Below are positions 28,145 through 37,453 of a stretch of 64,000 bases of DNA, piece after piece. A program made the position numbers and the translations under genes. Positions within the stretch are counted from its first letter, which is position 1, and every line of letters begins with the position of its first letter. Location of the stretch: positions 62,001-126,000 of the forward strand of contig CAVQYV010000008.1 of NCBI GenBank assembly GCA_963718295.1, given 5' to 3'. The notes below the pieces were generated by a model. That model did no database searches, was not told the origin of the DNA, and worked only from the letters and a program-made list of their open reading frames with translations. The DNA is from CAVQYV01 sp963718295 [NCBI: uncultured Methylomirabilota bacterium]. Its GTDB lineage: Bacteria; Methylomirabilota; Methylomirabilia; CAVQYV01.

Positions 28145-28927
28145 ATGTTCACCTATGGCGTCAACATCTCCATGGTCTTTGCCGAGCACCCCTTCCCTGA
28201 TCGAATCCAAAAGGTGGCAGAAGCCGGCTTCTCCGCCTTCGAATTCTGGTTTCCTTCCCTCTATGACATGAAGGCAGTCCAGGAGAAAAAGGAGCAATTT
28301 GGCCTGGACGTAGCCCTGTTCAATCTCAATACCCCCCCCAACATGAAGGGCCTATTGTCGAATCCCAGGGAGGTCCAGCAGTTTCGGGACAGCCTGGATG
28401 AGGCCGTCGGTCTAGCCCATGAGCTGGGCTGCAAGAGGATCAATACCCTGGCGGGAAATGCGCTGGAGGGGGTATCCCGAGAGGAGCAAAGGAAATGCGC
28501 CCTGGATAATCTGCGCTATGCGGCCAAGAGGCTGCAAGGTGAGGGAATCACCCTGATGTTCGAAGCCCTGAATCTCTTCGATAGCCCTGGCTACTTCCTT
28601 TCCAATTCGCGGGAGGCCTTTCAATGGGTAGAGGAGGTGGGGAGCCCCCTGGTGAAGTTCCAATATGACCTCTACCACATGCAGCTCATGGAGGGCAATC
28701 TGCTCAACACCATCCGGGCCCACTTGGACAAGATCGGCCATATTCAGATCGCGGACGTACCTGGACGCCACGAGCCCGGCACCGGGGAGATCCATTATCC
28801 CTTCGTCTTGAAGGCTCTGGAGGATATGGGCTATTCCGGTTATGTGAATCTGGAATATATCCCTTCCGGAAAATCGGAAGACTCCTTCCATTGGCTCCCC
28901 CGGTCTGCCCGAGGCCGGCGGGGTTGA
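28145..28927 (+). CDS. Hydroxypyruvate isomerase-like TIM-barrel protein
   Basis: A 260-residue sugar-phosphate-isomerase-like TIM barrel of the hydroxypyruvate isomerase (Hyi) type, which interconverts hydroxypyruvate and tartronate semialdehyde. Family cues are the start YGVNISMVF, the metal-binding Glu in MFEALN (near residue 139), FQYDLYHMQ (near 173), HIQIADVPGRHEPG (near 200) and the final Glu in VNLEY. The ATG follows CAAAGGAGGGCAG. The C-terminus SARGRRG is slightly divergent. Other family members act on different keto-sugars, so the substrate is tentative. Confidence 0.85.
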   Translation: MFTYGVNISMVFAEHPFPDRIQKVAEAGFSAFEFWFPSLYDMKAVQEKKEQFGLDVALFNLNTPPNMKGLLSNPREVQQFRDSLDEAVGLAHELGCKRINTLAGNALEGVSREEQRKCALDNLRYAAKRLQGEGITLMFEALNLFDSPGYFLSNSREAFQWVEEVGSPLVKFQYDLYHMQLMEGNLLNTIRAHLDKIGHIQIADVPGRHEPGTGEIHYPFVLKALEDMGYSGYVNLEYIPSGKSEDSFHWLPRSARGRRG

Positions 28928-29039
28928 GGTGAGCCGAAGGATCGCTCGGTTGCCGACTCCGACTACCCGTCCCTTAAGTGGGCGCCACGGCCCGCTCCGG
29001 AACAGCCGACCCCTTACCTTGGGAGATTAGGCAGGTCCC

Positions 29040-29768
29040 ATGTACGACGAGCGGACTTACCGCAGAGTTGCCCACGCCCCAGATCTGGTTTCTTTCGAGG
29101 TCGAGGTGAAGGAGACCAACCTCTGGGTGCAGGCGGAGTGCGACCTGTCGCTGCCATGCAGGGAGATCGTTGCCCGGCTCAGGGATGAGATCGAGAGTTA
29201 CATCTCTTATCACCCGCAGTTTGCCACCTCCCTGTTGCCGGTGCGCCCCTTTGCCTTTTCTGCCCCGGTGATCCAGTTGATGGCCAGTGCATCCGATTTG
29301 GCCAATGTAGGCCCCATGGCGGCGGTGGCCGGGGCCATCGCAGAGTTGTTGGGCGAGGAATTATCCCCCCGATCGCCGGAACTGATTGTGGAAAACGGAG
29401 GAGATATCTTTCTCCGGTCCGAGAGGTCGAGAATCGTAGCGGTTTACGCGGGAGGGTCTCCCTTCAGCCAGCGCCTGGGATTGAAGGTGAAGTCCCGGGG
29501 AGAGCCGATGGGGATCTGCACCTCTGCCGGCACGGTGGGCCATTCCTTGAGCCTGGGTGCGGCAGATGCGGCCGTCATCCTGGCGAATTCGTCCGCTCTG
29601 GCGGATGCGGTGGCCACCCGGGTCGGCAACAGGATTCAACAAAGGGGGGATATCCCAGCTGCCCTGGATCTGGCCCAATCCATCCCCGGGGTGAAAGGGG
29701 CCCTGGTGATCCTTGGAGAAGACTTGGGGGCGTGGGGGGATTTGGAGATGGTGGATCTGGCCGGTTGA
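29040..29768 (+). CDS. UPF0280 family protein (ApbE-like fold)
   Basis: A 242-residue protein of UPF0280, found mainly in methanogens and anaerobic bacteria and distantly related to ApbE flavin transferases. Family phrases seen are ANVGPMAAVAGAIAE (residues 83-97), LIVENGGDIFL (114-124) and GICTSAGTVGHSLSLG (about 158-173). The function is not established. It lies about 130 bases before the first paaK-like gene on the same strand and could belong to that operon. Confidence 0.85.
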   Translation: MYDERTYRRVAHAPDLVSFEVEVKETNLWVQAECDLSLPCREIVARLRDEIESYISYHPQFATSLLPVRPFAFSAPVIQLMASASDLANVGPMAAVAGAIAELLGEELSPRSPELIVENGGDIFLRSERSRIVAVYAGGSPFSQRLGLKVKSRGEPMGICTSAGTVGHSLSLGAADAAVILANSSALADAVATRVGNRIQQRGDIPAALDLAQSIPGVKGALVILGEDLGAWGDLEMVDLAG

Positions 29769-29896
29769 GGAGGAACGATCCTCGACCCAAGGATGCATCC
29801 TGGCAAGCGTCCCTCGCCTCAAAAACTCCTTGATATTTGGACGCACTCTGCTATTTTGAGCTTTACTGCCTGCTGCCACGGAGAAAGGAGATCGGT

Positions 29897-31195
29897 ATGG
29901 TCTGGGATCCCAAATTCGAGTGCATGCCCATCGCGGAATTGAGGGATCTACAATTGGAGAGGTTGAAGGACACCTGTGAAAGGGTCTATGATCGAGTCCC
30001 CTTCTATTATCATGCCTTTCGCAAGGCGGCTTTCAAGCCGAAGGATTTCAGGTCCCTGGAAGATCTATCCCGGCTTCCCCTCACCACCAAAGACGATCTC
30101 CGAGACAATTATCCCTTCGGGCTGTTCGCTGTTCCCTTCTCCGACATAGAGGAAATCCATACCTCCTCTGGCACGACGGGAAAACCGATCGTGGGCGGAT
30201 ATACCCATCGCGATATCGAGCTCTGGTCGGAGGTCATGGCCCGTTCTCTGACCTGCTCCGGCACCACCAAAGACGATGTGGTACAGAATGCCTATGGGTA
30301 TGGCCTCTTCACAGGGGGCCTGGGGGTCCATTATGGAGCGAGGCGAATCGGGGCCTCCGTCATTCCCATCTCCGGCGGCAATACCAAGCGTCAGATCATG
30401 ATCATGCAGGATTTCGGGAGCACCATTCTCACCTGCACCCCCTCCTATACCCTCTATCTGGCCGAGGTAGCTGCGGAGATGGGGACCGACTTCTCCCAGA
30501 TGAAGCTCAAGTCCGGCAATTTCGGGGCGGAGCCCTGGAGCGAGAATATGCGCACCGAAATTGAGAAAAAGCTCAATCTGCTCGCCCTGGATATTTATGG
30601 CCTCACCGAGATCATTGGCCCAGGGGTGGCCAACGAATGCCAGGCGAAGCATGGCCTCCATATTTTTGAAGACCACTTCTATCCCGAGATCATCGATCCT
30701 TCTACTGGCAAAAACCTCGCCGCCGGAGAGGCGGGAGAACTGGTGATCACCACCTTGACCAAACAGGCAATGCCCCTCATCCGCTATCGGACCCGAGATA
30801 TCACCTCCCTCATCCCCGGGACTTGCTCTTGTGGTCGAACGATGGTGCGGATGAAGAGGATCATGGGCCGGACCGATGATATGCTCATCATCCGGGGCGT
30901 CAATGTATTCCCCTCCCAGATCGAAGCCATCTTGATGCGGATCGAGGAAACGGAGCCCCATTACCAGATCGTGGTGGATCGGAAGGGGGCGCTGGATGAG
31001 CTGGAGGTCCAGGTGGAGGTGAACGAGGGGATCTTTTCCGATGAGATCAAGCGGCTGGAGGATATCGAAAGGAAGATCGAAAGGGAGATAGAGAGCACGC
31101 TGGGCATCTCAGTAAAGGTGCGGCTGGCAGAGCCGAGATCCATCCAGCGAAGCGAGGGCAAGGCGAAGCGGGTAATCGACAAGAGGAGTCTTTAG
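29897..31195 (+). CDS. Phenylacetate-CoA ligase-type enzyme 1
   Basis: A 432-residue adenylate-forming enzyme of the PaaK family, which activates aryl acids with ATP and CoA. Motifs: SSGTTGKP (P-loop, near residue 91), [10 protein letters not shown] (near 234), RYRTRDI (near 296) and the C-terminal [17 protein letters not shown] hinge. The ATG at 29897 follows GAGAAAGGAG; the earlier open frame has no start. In anaerobes such paired enzymes often act on phenylacetate or indoleacetate during 2-oxoacid or aromatic amino-acid metabolism; the substrate here is inferred only. It is the first gene of a paaK-ACT-paaK-MFS-dehydrogenase run. Confidence 0.92.
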   Translation: MVWDPKFECMPIAELRDLQLERLKDTCERVYDRVPFYYHAFRKAAFKPKDFRSLEDLSRLPLTTKDDLRDNYPFGLFAVPFSDIEEIHTSSGTTGKPIVGGYTHRDIELWSEVMARSLTCSGTTKDDVVQNAYGYGLFTGGLGVHYGARRIGASVIPISGGNTKRQIMIMQDFGSTILTCTPSYTLYLAEVAAEMGTDFSQMKLKSGNFGAEPWSENMRTEIEKKLNLLALDIYGLTEIIGPGVANECQAKHGLHIFEDHFYPEIIDPSTGKNLAAGEAGELVITTLTKQAMPLIRYRTRDITSLIPGTCSCGRTMVRMKRIMGRTDDMLIIRGVNVFPSQIEAILMRIEETEPHYQIVVDRKGALDELEVQVEVNEGIFSDEIKRLEDIERKIEREIESTLGISVKVRLAEPRSIQRSEGKAKRVIDKRSL

Positions 31196-31296
31196 GCCGA
31201 TCCATCCCCTGAGATCCATTTCTATTGGGCAAAGGTCGCAGGGATCTTTCCGCCGATTCGCCCGTTGATCTCTTCCGCAGAAGGGAGGGCTGATAA

Positions 31297-31728
31297 ATGA
31301 AAGTAAAACAGGTATCCATCTTTTTGGAGAACAAGGCAGGCCGCCTGGCCGAGGTGACGAATACCTTGGGGAAGGCCGGAATCAATATCCGGGCCCTTTC
31401 CCTGGCGGATACGTCCGATTTCGGTATCCTGCGCCTCATTGTCAACGACTACGAAAAGGCGGCCCGGGTGCTCAAGGAAAACGGCTTTACCGTAGGGGAA
31501 ACCGAGGTCCTGGCCGTGGAGGTGCCGGATCGGCCCGGGGGACTGGGTGGGATCCTGAGCATCATCCATGAGGCGGGGATGAATGTGGAATACATGTATG
31601 CCTTTGTGGAGAGAAGCTCGGACAACGCGGTCCTCATATTCCGCCTCGATAACATCGATGAGGCGATCCGCGCGCTCTCGAGCAAGGGCGTGAAGGTATT
31701 GAAGGGGGAGACGGTTTATTCCCTGTAA
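31297..31728 (+). CDS. ACT domain protein
   Basis: A 143-residue protein made of two ACT domains, small beta-alpha-beta modules that bind amino acids. Each repeat shows the typical start: [20 protein letters not shown] (residues 5-24) and [19 protein letters not shown] (about 71-89). ACT proteins of this type are commonly encoded beside paaK-like genes and may sense an aromatic amino acid. GGGAGGG precedes the ATG. No catalytic domain is attached. Confidence 0.9.
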   Translation: MKVKQVSIFLENKAGRLAEVTNTLGKAGINIRALSLADTSDFGILRLIVNDYEKAARVLKENGFTVGETEVLAVEVPDRPGGLGGILSIIHEAGMNVEYMYAFVERSSDNAVLIFRLDNIDEAIRALSSKGVKVLKGETVYSL

Positions 31729-31947
31729 TGCCGCGTAATGCCGCAATGGCTGGCCAGCCTCGGGGCCAAAGGCATTTCATGGATGGAGGGGATCTCGCGG
31801 GTTAGCGGAAGGGATGAAGTTGCTCCCATTTTTCACCAGGCGTTCCATTGGCCACCGGAGGCTCTACCCCCGTAAAGCGGGGGATTTCTGTTTTTCTGAG
31901 GAGGAGACGGTCGATGAGGATTCGGCTAGGGGCCGGGAGGTGAGGCA

Positions 31948-33249
31948 TTGAAGGTTTGGGAACCGGAGTTCGAGTGCATGAGAGGGGAAACTCTCGCCCA
32001 GTTGCAGCTGGGTAGGCTCCAGGCAACTGCTCATCGCGTCTGGGAGCACGTTCCCTTCTATCGGCAGGCTTTTGGAGAGGTGGGGTTGTCCCCCCGGGAT
32101 CTCCGATCGTTAGAGGATCTGAAGGAGTTGCCTTTTACCACCAAGGCAGATTTGCGGGAAAGCTATCCTTACGGGATGTTCGCCGTGCCCTTGAAAGATG
32201 TGGTGCGGATCCATTCCTCCTCGGGCACCACTGGAAAGCCCACCGTTGTGGGCTATACCCGTAACGACATCCTGAACTGGAGCAACCTGGTGGCCCGTTT
32301 TCTCACGGCAGGCGGGGTCACTGCCGAAGACGTCGTCCAGATCTCCTTCGGCTATGGGCTCTTTACCGGGGGCTTCGGGCTCCATTATGGGGCGGAGCGC
32401 ATCGGGGCCTCCGTCATTCCCGTGTCGGCCGGCAACACCCACCGACAGATCATGATCATGCAGGATTTTCGCACCACCGCCCTGGTTTGCACCCCTACCT
32501 ATGCCCTATATCTGTCCGAGGTGATGGCCGAGATGAAGGTGGATCCCCGCTCGATCTCCCTGCGCGTGGGCCTCTTTGGATCGGAACCCTGGTCGGAGAA
32601 CATGCGCCGGCAGATCGAGGAGAGGCTCGGTATATGGGCTACCGACAATTATGGCCTGAGTGAGATCATTGGTCCGGGGGTAGCGGGGGAGTGCGAGGTC
32701 AAAGATGGCCTGCACCTCTTCGAGGATCATTTCCTGCCTGAGATCATCGATCCCAAAACTGGGGAGACGCTCCCCCCTGGGCATCAGGGGGAGTTAGTCC
32801 TCACCACCTTGACCAAGGAAGCCTTTCCCATGATCCGCTACCGTACCGGAGACATCACCAGCCTGAATCCCGCCCCCTGTCCCTGCGGCCGCACCCTGGC
32901 CCGGATGAAAAGGGTTTCGGGCCGGACCGATGACATGCTCATCATCCGGGGAGTCAATGTCTATCCCTCCCAAATCGAGCAGGTGCTGCTGGAGATCGAA
33001 GGAACGGTCCCCCATTACCAGATTCTGGTGGAGCGAAAAGGGGCCCTGGACGAGATGGAGGTCCTGGTCGAGGTCTCAGAGAGGATATTCTTCGATGAGA
33101 TGAAGAAACAACGTGAGTTGGTGGATCTGATCCAGGAGAGGCTTCGCAGCAGCCTATCGATCTCTGCCAAGGTGAAGCTGGTGGAGCCCAAGACCCTGGC
33201 TCGCTTCGAGGGGAAGGCCCAGAGGGTGGTGGATAAGAGAGAGATATGA
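31948..33249 (+). CDS. Phenylacetate-CoA ligase-type enzyme 2 (TTG start)
   Basis: A 433-residue paralogue of the enzyme at 29897, roughly 60 percent identical by eye, with the same [18 protein letters not shown] and [17 protein letters not shown] motifs. The start is a TTG at 31948, chosen because GGGAGGTGAGGCA precedes it and the next residues align with the paralogue ([10 protein letters not shown] against [10 protein letters not shown]). Its stop overlaps the next start as ATGA, so the MFS gene is coupled to it. Two distinct acyl substrates, or a heteromeric enzyme, are possible. Confidence 0.92.
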   Translation: MKVWEPEFECMRGETLAQLQLGRLQATAHRVWEHVPFYRQAFGEVGLSPRDLRSLEDLKELPFTTKADLRESYPYGMFAVPLKDVVRIHSSSGTTGKPTVVGYTRNDILNWSNLVARFLTAGGVTAEDVVQISFGYGLFTGGFGLHYGAERIGASVIPVSAGNTHRQIMIMQDFRTTALVCTPTYALYLSEVMAEMKVDPRSISLRVGLFGSEPWSENMRRQIEERLGIWATDNYGLSEIIGPGVAGECEVKDGLHLFEDHFLPEIIDPKTGETLPPGHQGELVLTTLTKEAFPMIRYRTGDITSLNPAPCPCGRTLARMKRVSGRTDDMLIIRGVNVYPSQIEQVLLEIEGTVPHYQILVERKGALDEMEVLVEVSERIFFDEMKKQRELVDLIQERLRSSLSISAKVKLVEPKTLARFEGKAQRVVDKREI

Positions 33250-34499
33250 TCAAAGGGCAGGGTGTATCAGATGCTAAGGGGGGTCTGCCCTCTTCCTCCA
33301 TGAAGCGAATGCCGCTTTTCTTCATCATGGCAGGGCATATCGTGGTCGATCTCTCCCAGAATATCCTGCCGGTCTTATTGCCGATTCAAAAGGCGGCCTT
33401 TGGCCTCAGCTACTCCCAGGCCGGGTTGGTGGCCACCATGCTGAATCTCACCTCCTCCATGATCCAGCCCGTCTTTGGCTTCATTTCCGACCGCTGGAAG
33501 ACCGACTGGTTCATCAGCCTGGGAATCCTTTGGACTGCCCTTTTTATGGGAATGACCGGCCTCGCTCCCAGCTATCCCCTCCTCCTGCTCAGCGTCACCT
33601 TGGCTGGATTCGGAACGGCCGCCTTTCATCCCCGGGCCACCATGGGAGTCAATTACATCAGCGGCGAGAGGCGGGGATTGGCCATGGCGATCTACACCCT
33701 GGGAGGAAACCTGGGATTCGCCTTCGGCCCCATTTTCGCGGCCTTCTTCATCCTCCGTTGGGGCATTCAGAGTACTGCCTGGTTGATTGCCTTCTCGGTG
33801 CCGATCGCGATCATCCTCTATGGGTTGCGAAAGAATCTCGCCTCCCCGCCTTCTGCCGTCGCCAAGAAACCTGGCAAGATCGCCTGGTCAGGACTTCCCT
33901 GGAAGGAACTTCTGGCCCTTTCCCTGATCGTCACCCTTCGGTCCTGGACCTATCAGGGCTTCATCATCTATTTGCCCCTCTTTCTCCAAAGTAAGGGGAT
34001 CAGCCTCACCGTGGGGAGCCGTCTGCTTTTTGTCTTTCTTCTGTCGGGGGCGATCGCGGGGCTCTTAGGAGGACACCTCTCCGACCATTGGGGGCGCAAG
34101 AAGGTGATCGCGGGGAGCCTTCTCCTCTTCTCCCCTCTGATGCTCCTGGCCCTCCGGCTCACAGGTCCCTGGGTCACCTTGTTTCTGGCATTGGCAGGGA
34201 CCATGCTTCTGGCCGGGTTCTCCGTGATCATCGTCTATGCCCAGGAGCTGATGCCGGGGAATCTGGGACTGGCCTCGGGCCTCATGTTGGGACTGGCCTT
34301 TGGAACGGGAGGCATCGGGGTCTTCATTTCCGGCATGATGGCGGATGCATTCGGCCTGGAGAGGAGCATCCTGTTGCTGGCCTTCATGCCTGCTTTGGCC
34401 GGCCTGCTGGCCTTGACCTTGAAAGATCGCCATCTGATCGGGATCGAGAGGATCGGCTACGCAACGCCCTTAAATCTCACCTACAGAAAGGAAGGACCA
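33246..34499 (+). CDS. MFS transporter (FsrA-like), in frame with the next gene
   Basis: About 418 residues of a major facilitator with some 12 membrane segments; the stretch [12 protein letters not shown] near residue 34 and [10 protein letters not shown] near 77 resemble the fosmidomycin-resistance (Fsr) subfamily. The ATG at 33246 overlaps the upstream paaK stop. No stop codon follows the transporter: the frame runs through a short linker ([15 protein letters not shown]) into the dehydrogenase at 34500. Either a true membrane-tethered fusion is made, or the end of this gene has lost its stop while the next gene keeps its own start. The substrate is likely an organic acid of this operon, by inference. 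Confidence 0.85.
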
Positions 34500-35561
34500 A
34501 TGGAAGAAAAGACGAATGTGGTGTTGGTGAAAGCAGAGCCGCTGGGCAGATTCTGTATCCAGCTCTTCGAAAAGGTGGGGGTACCCTCCGAGGATGCCAG
34601 GGTGCTCATGGACAATCTGATCGAGGCCGACCTTCGCGGCGTGGACACCCATGGGGTCACCCGAATCGCAGTCTATATCGAGCGGCTCCAGTCGGGGGCG
34701 GTGAAGGCGAGGCCGCAGGTGAAGGTCCTCCAGGAGACCCCGGTCTCTGCGATCCTGGACGGGGATCACGGCCTGGGGCAGATCATGTCGGCCAGGGCCA
34801 TGCAGATGGCCATCCAGAAAGCAAAGGCGGGAGTCATCGGGTTGGTAGGGGTGCGGAATTCCACTCACAATGGGGCCATGGCCCACTTCGCCTCGATGGC
34901 GGTGAAGGAAGACCTGATCGGGATCGGCCTCACCAATACCGTTCCCTTGATGGCGCCCACCGGGGGAAATCAGGCCATGATCGGGAATAACCCATTGGCC
35001 ATCGCCGCCCCGGCTGGATCGGAGAAGCCTGTAATCTTCGACATGGCCTGCAGCATTGCCGCACGGGGCAAGATCATCCTGGCGGCAAAGAAGGGCGATA
35101 AGATCCCTCTCGGGTGGGCGATCGACAAGGAAGGCTTGCCGACGGAGGATGCCAAAGCCGCCTTGGAAGGGCTAATCCTTCCGGTAGGCGGGCACAAGGG
35201 CTACGGACTTGCCCTGATGGTGGATATCCTCTCGGGTGTCCTCACCGGCGCCAACTTTGGTCCAGGGGTGGGTCCGCTCTACAACAACCCCGGCACCCAG
35301 GATATCGGCCATCTCCTGGCAGCCATCAACATCGGGGCCTTCATTCCCATCGCTGATTTCAAGGGGCGGATGGACAAGATGATCCGGGATATCAAGAATT
35401 CCAAGAAGGCAAAAGGAACCGCAGAGATCTTCTTGCCCGGCGAGATCGAGATGGGGATCGAGGAGAAGCGGCGCAAGGAGGGGATTCCCTTGAGTCGTGC
35501 GGTTTATGACGAGGTGCGCGGCGTGGGTGAGAAATTGGGGGTGAAGGCCGACTTCGCGTAA
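34500..35561 (+). CDS. Malate/L-lactate dehydrogenase family (Ldh_2) oxidoreductase
   Basis: A 353-residue NAD(P)-dependent 2-hydroxyacid dehydrogenase of the malate/L-lactate/ureidoglycolate family. Visible family motifs are LIEADLRGVDTHGVTRI (near residue 41, carrying the catalytic His), GVRNSTHNGAMAHFA (near 120), PLMAPTGGNQAMIGNNP (near 152) and GGHKGYGLALMVD (near 232). AGAAAGGAAGGACCA precedes the ATG at 34500, so it can be translated independently of the upstream MFS frame with which it is continuous. It could reduce an aryl-2-oxoacid made by the operon's pathway, an inference. A strong terminator follows. Confidence 0.9.
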   Translation: MEEKTNVVLVKAEPLGRFCIQLFEKVGVPSEDARVLMDNLIEADLRGVDTHGVTRIAVYIERLQSGAVKARPQVKVLQETPVSAILDGDHGLGQIMSARAMQMAIQKAKAGVIGLVGVRNSTHNGAMAHFASMAVKEDLIGIGLTNTVPLMAPTGGNQAMIGNNPLAIAAPAGSEKPVIFDMACSIAARGKIILAAKKGDKIPLGWAIDKEGLPTEDAKAALEGLILPVGGHKGYGLALMVDILSGVLTGANFGPGVGPLYNNPGTQDIGHLLAAINIGAFIPIADFKGRMDKMIRDIKNSKKAKGTAEIFLPGEIEMGIEEKRRKEGIPLSRAVYDEVRGVGEKLGVKADFA

Positions 35562-35586
35562 TGTGGTCGAGGGACATTGGATAAAC

Positions 35587-35616
35587 AAAAAGCCGGCGGT
35601 TTTCCGCCGGCTTTTT
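35587..35616 (+). terminator. Bidirectional intrinsic terminator
   Basis: AAAAAGCCGGCGG, loop TTTT, CCGCCGGCTTTTT: a perfect 13-base-pair hairpin with T tracts on both strands, between the convergent dehydrogenase and cold-shock genes. Confidence 0.93.
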
Positions 35617-35636
35617 GTTTAGGGTCTTGGCAGTGA

Positions 35637-35837
35637 CTACGCCTTTGTTACGTTGTCCGCTTTGGGGCCCTTGGGGCTCTGAACCACGTCAAAGTTTACT
35701 GCATCACCCTCGGCCAGGGATTTGAAACCATCGCCGCGGATTGCAGAAAAGTGCACGAAAACGTCATTGCCGTCTTCCTGCTCAATGAACCCAAAGCCCT
35801 TGGCGTCATTGAACCACTTCACAGTACCTTGTGCCAT
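35637..35837 (-). CDS. Cold-shock domain protein (CspA family)
   Basis: A 66-residue single cold-shock domain, an RNA/ssDNA-binding chaperone. RNP1 (KGFGFIEQ, residues 13-20) and RNP2 (VFVHFSAI, about 27-34) are both intact. The ATG at 35837 follows AAAGGAAG; the longer frame to 35936 is a false extension. Its mRNA would have a leader of about 150 bases containing a terminator-like hairpin. Length and sequence are typical. Confidence 0.96.
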   Translation of the reverse strand: MAQGTVKWFNDAKGFGFIEQEDGNDVFVHFSAIRGDGFKSLAEGDAVNFDVVQSPKGPKADNVTKA

Positions 35838-35925
35838 CTGCTTTTTCTTCCTTTCTTTTTCCGGTAACATGCTCCGGGGATGACGGGAGCTACCCGCCGA
35901 AGCTATCAGGGCTTTTGGGAACAAA

Positions 35926-35960
35926 AAAACCGCCAAGCCTCAGGAGTCTTTAGCGGTTTT
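35926..35960 (-). terminator. Terminator-like hairpin in the cold-shock gene leader
   Basis: On the minus strand AAAACCGC and GCGGTTTT form an 8-base-pair stem followed by TTTTTTT. It lies between a consensus promoter (35998-36026) and the cold-shock start (35837), about 30-65 bases after the predicted transcript start. This suggests transcription attenuation or a cold-responsive leader. Confidence 0.6.
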
Positions 35961-35997
35961 CACTGCTACGACAAAAAACGCCTGCAACTTCGTGCGT

Positions 35998-36026
35998 ACC
36001 TTAACAAGCCCAATCTCATCTGTCAA
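35998..36026 (-). promoter_or_regulatory. Sigma70-type promoter for the cold-shock gene
   Basis: TTGACA (36021-36026, minus strand), a 17-base spacer and TAAGGT (35998-36003). It predicts a leader of about 150 bases, the length typical of cold-shock mRNAs. Confidence 0.5.
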
Positions 36027-36262
36027 CAAAAAAATTGTGTCGATCTTCGATTTGGATGGTCAAGTCCGGCCAGGCCTTGTCTTTCGCCACTTCCTGGACT
36101 CAAGGGAGAAGGGCTTGGGGAACGTGGCACACCCTGGAGCCAAGGAACTGGGCCAGCCTCTGGCCCGCATCGGTTCGGTCTTGAAAGACGAATCTCTTGT
36201 TCCTGAGTCTTCTATCTTCGAAGAGGTTTTTCATCACCGCTTAATGAATCCTATCGGATTCG
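36027..36262. other. Intergenic region upstream of the cold-shock promoter
   Basis: With the cold-shock leader this makes a 425-base non-coding stretch downstream of the QueG-like gene. No other feature is recognised; small frames on the plus strand have no start signals. Confidence 0.4.
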
Positions 36263-37399
36263 CTAAGCCGCAGCCGCCAGGGCCGCCTCTATTTCCCCCC
36301 TGGCAAACTCGGACGTCTCCCGGCTCAGACTCGCCTCCAGGATCTGTTTCGCCCGGCTCCCTCCGATCCTTCCCAAAGCCCATGCCGCATAGCCGCGGAC
36401 CAGATCTTCCGGGTCTTCCATCGCCTGAGCGAGGGGGGGGATGAAGGTGGGATCGCCCGTGTTCCCCAGGGCAATGGCGGCGTTTCTCTGAAAGTATTTC
36501 TTTTCCTGAAGATAGTTGTACATGATCGGTTGGACCCGTTTGGCATAGAACTCATCCGAGAGGTTCAGGATCCTGGGGAGATCGAGGTCCTTTGCCACAT
36601 GAGACAAGAACTCATTGGGAGGCAACTCGGCATTCAGCCTGCCCTTGTTTCTGGGACAGACCTCTTGACAGATGTCGCAGCCATGGATGCAGGTACCCAT
36701 TTTCTCTCGCATCTCGGGGGAGATGTAGCTGGTAAGTCCTCCCGGTGCCCCGTCCCGAGTCCAGAAGTTATTGAAGGCAATGCAGCGGCGAGGGTCCATC
36801 TTGAGCGGCTCATAAATGGCTCCGGTTGGACAGGCTTCGATGCAAGATGAACAATGGGTGGGACAGCCGAGCTCTATAGTTGGCTCATCATAGTCCAGCT
36901 TTACATCCACCACCAAAGAGTAGAGGATGATGAATGATCCAATGCCCTCGGCGTAGGCGAAGGTATTCCTTCCGTAAGTGACGACTCCGGCCCGGGCCCC
37001 CGTCAGCCTCTCCGGGACGCAGATTCCCTGACCTATTTGGCATCCATTCCTCTCCAGGAACTCCCGCATCAATCGGTGCCGAGCGCCGTGAATTCGATGT
37101 TCCGGAGCATTGTAGGATCTCGTAAGGTAGAGGCGGCCGATTTTGCCCACCAGGTTCTCCGGGAAGGACTCCTTCGAGTAATCGTACACTAAAGATACGA
37201 TGGATTTGGCCGAGGGCATGAGGCTCCTCGGGTGGGCGCCCGCGAGGGGTTTCCGGGGCCCTTCGATGAAAAAGGCATACGATTCCCGCCTGGACTCGAG
37301 TTCCTCGATGTAATCGGGGAATCCGTCAGCAGTGGTGAAGCCCACTTTGCTATAGCCCAGGTCGAGGGCGAAGTCCTTTATGTCTTGCGTGAGCGACAT
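36263..37399 (-). CDS. QueG-like 4Fe-4S protein with HEAT repeats
   Basis: A 378-residue protein resembling epoxyqueuosine reductase, the cobalamin- and Fe-S-dependent enzyme finishing queuosine in tRNA. It has two ferredoxin-type cysteine clusters (CPTHCSSCIEACPTG near residue 179 and CIHGCDICQEVCP near 238) and, at the C-terminus, HEAT-like repeats (QRNAAIALGNTGDPTFIPPL and a further pair), an arrangement also found in QueG. The N-terminal half is more divergent, so a paralogous corrinoid/Fe-S reductase with a different substrate cannot be excluded. It is soluble, without a Tat signal, unlike respiratory reductive dehalogenases. Confidence 0.75.
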   Translation of the reverse strand: MSLTQDIKDFALDLGYSKVGFTTADGFPDYIEELESRRESYAFFIEGPRKPLAGAHPRSLMPSAKSIVSLVYDYSKESFPENLVGKIGRLYLTRSYNAPEHRIHGARHRLMREFLERNGCQIGQGICVPERLTGARAGVVTYGRNTFAYAEGIGSFIILYSLVVDVKLDYDEPTIELGCPTHCSSCIEACPTGAIYEPLKMDPRRCIAFNNFWTRDGAPGGLTSYISPEMREKMGTCIHGCDICQEVCPRNKGRLNAELPPNEFLSHVAKDLDLPRILNLSDEFYAKRVQPIMYNYLQEKKYFQRNAAIALGNTGDPTFIPPLAQAMEDPEDLVRGYAAWALGRIGGSRAKQILEASLSRETSEFARGEIEAALAAAA

Positions 37400-37453
37400 T
37401 TTCCCTTTGTCTCCTTCTTCTGTCTCCCCGTTCCTATCAAAAGGCCATGGGCC

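Noticed and set aside
27949-28152. N-terminal extension of the minus-strand frame beyond 27948
   Set aside because: The added 68 residues have no ribosome site and look like random reading; only the part from 27948 has a start signal.
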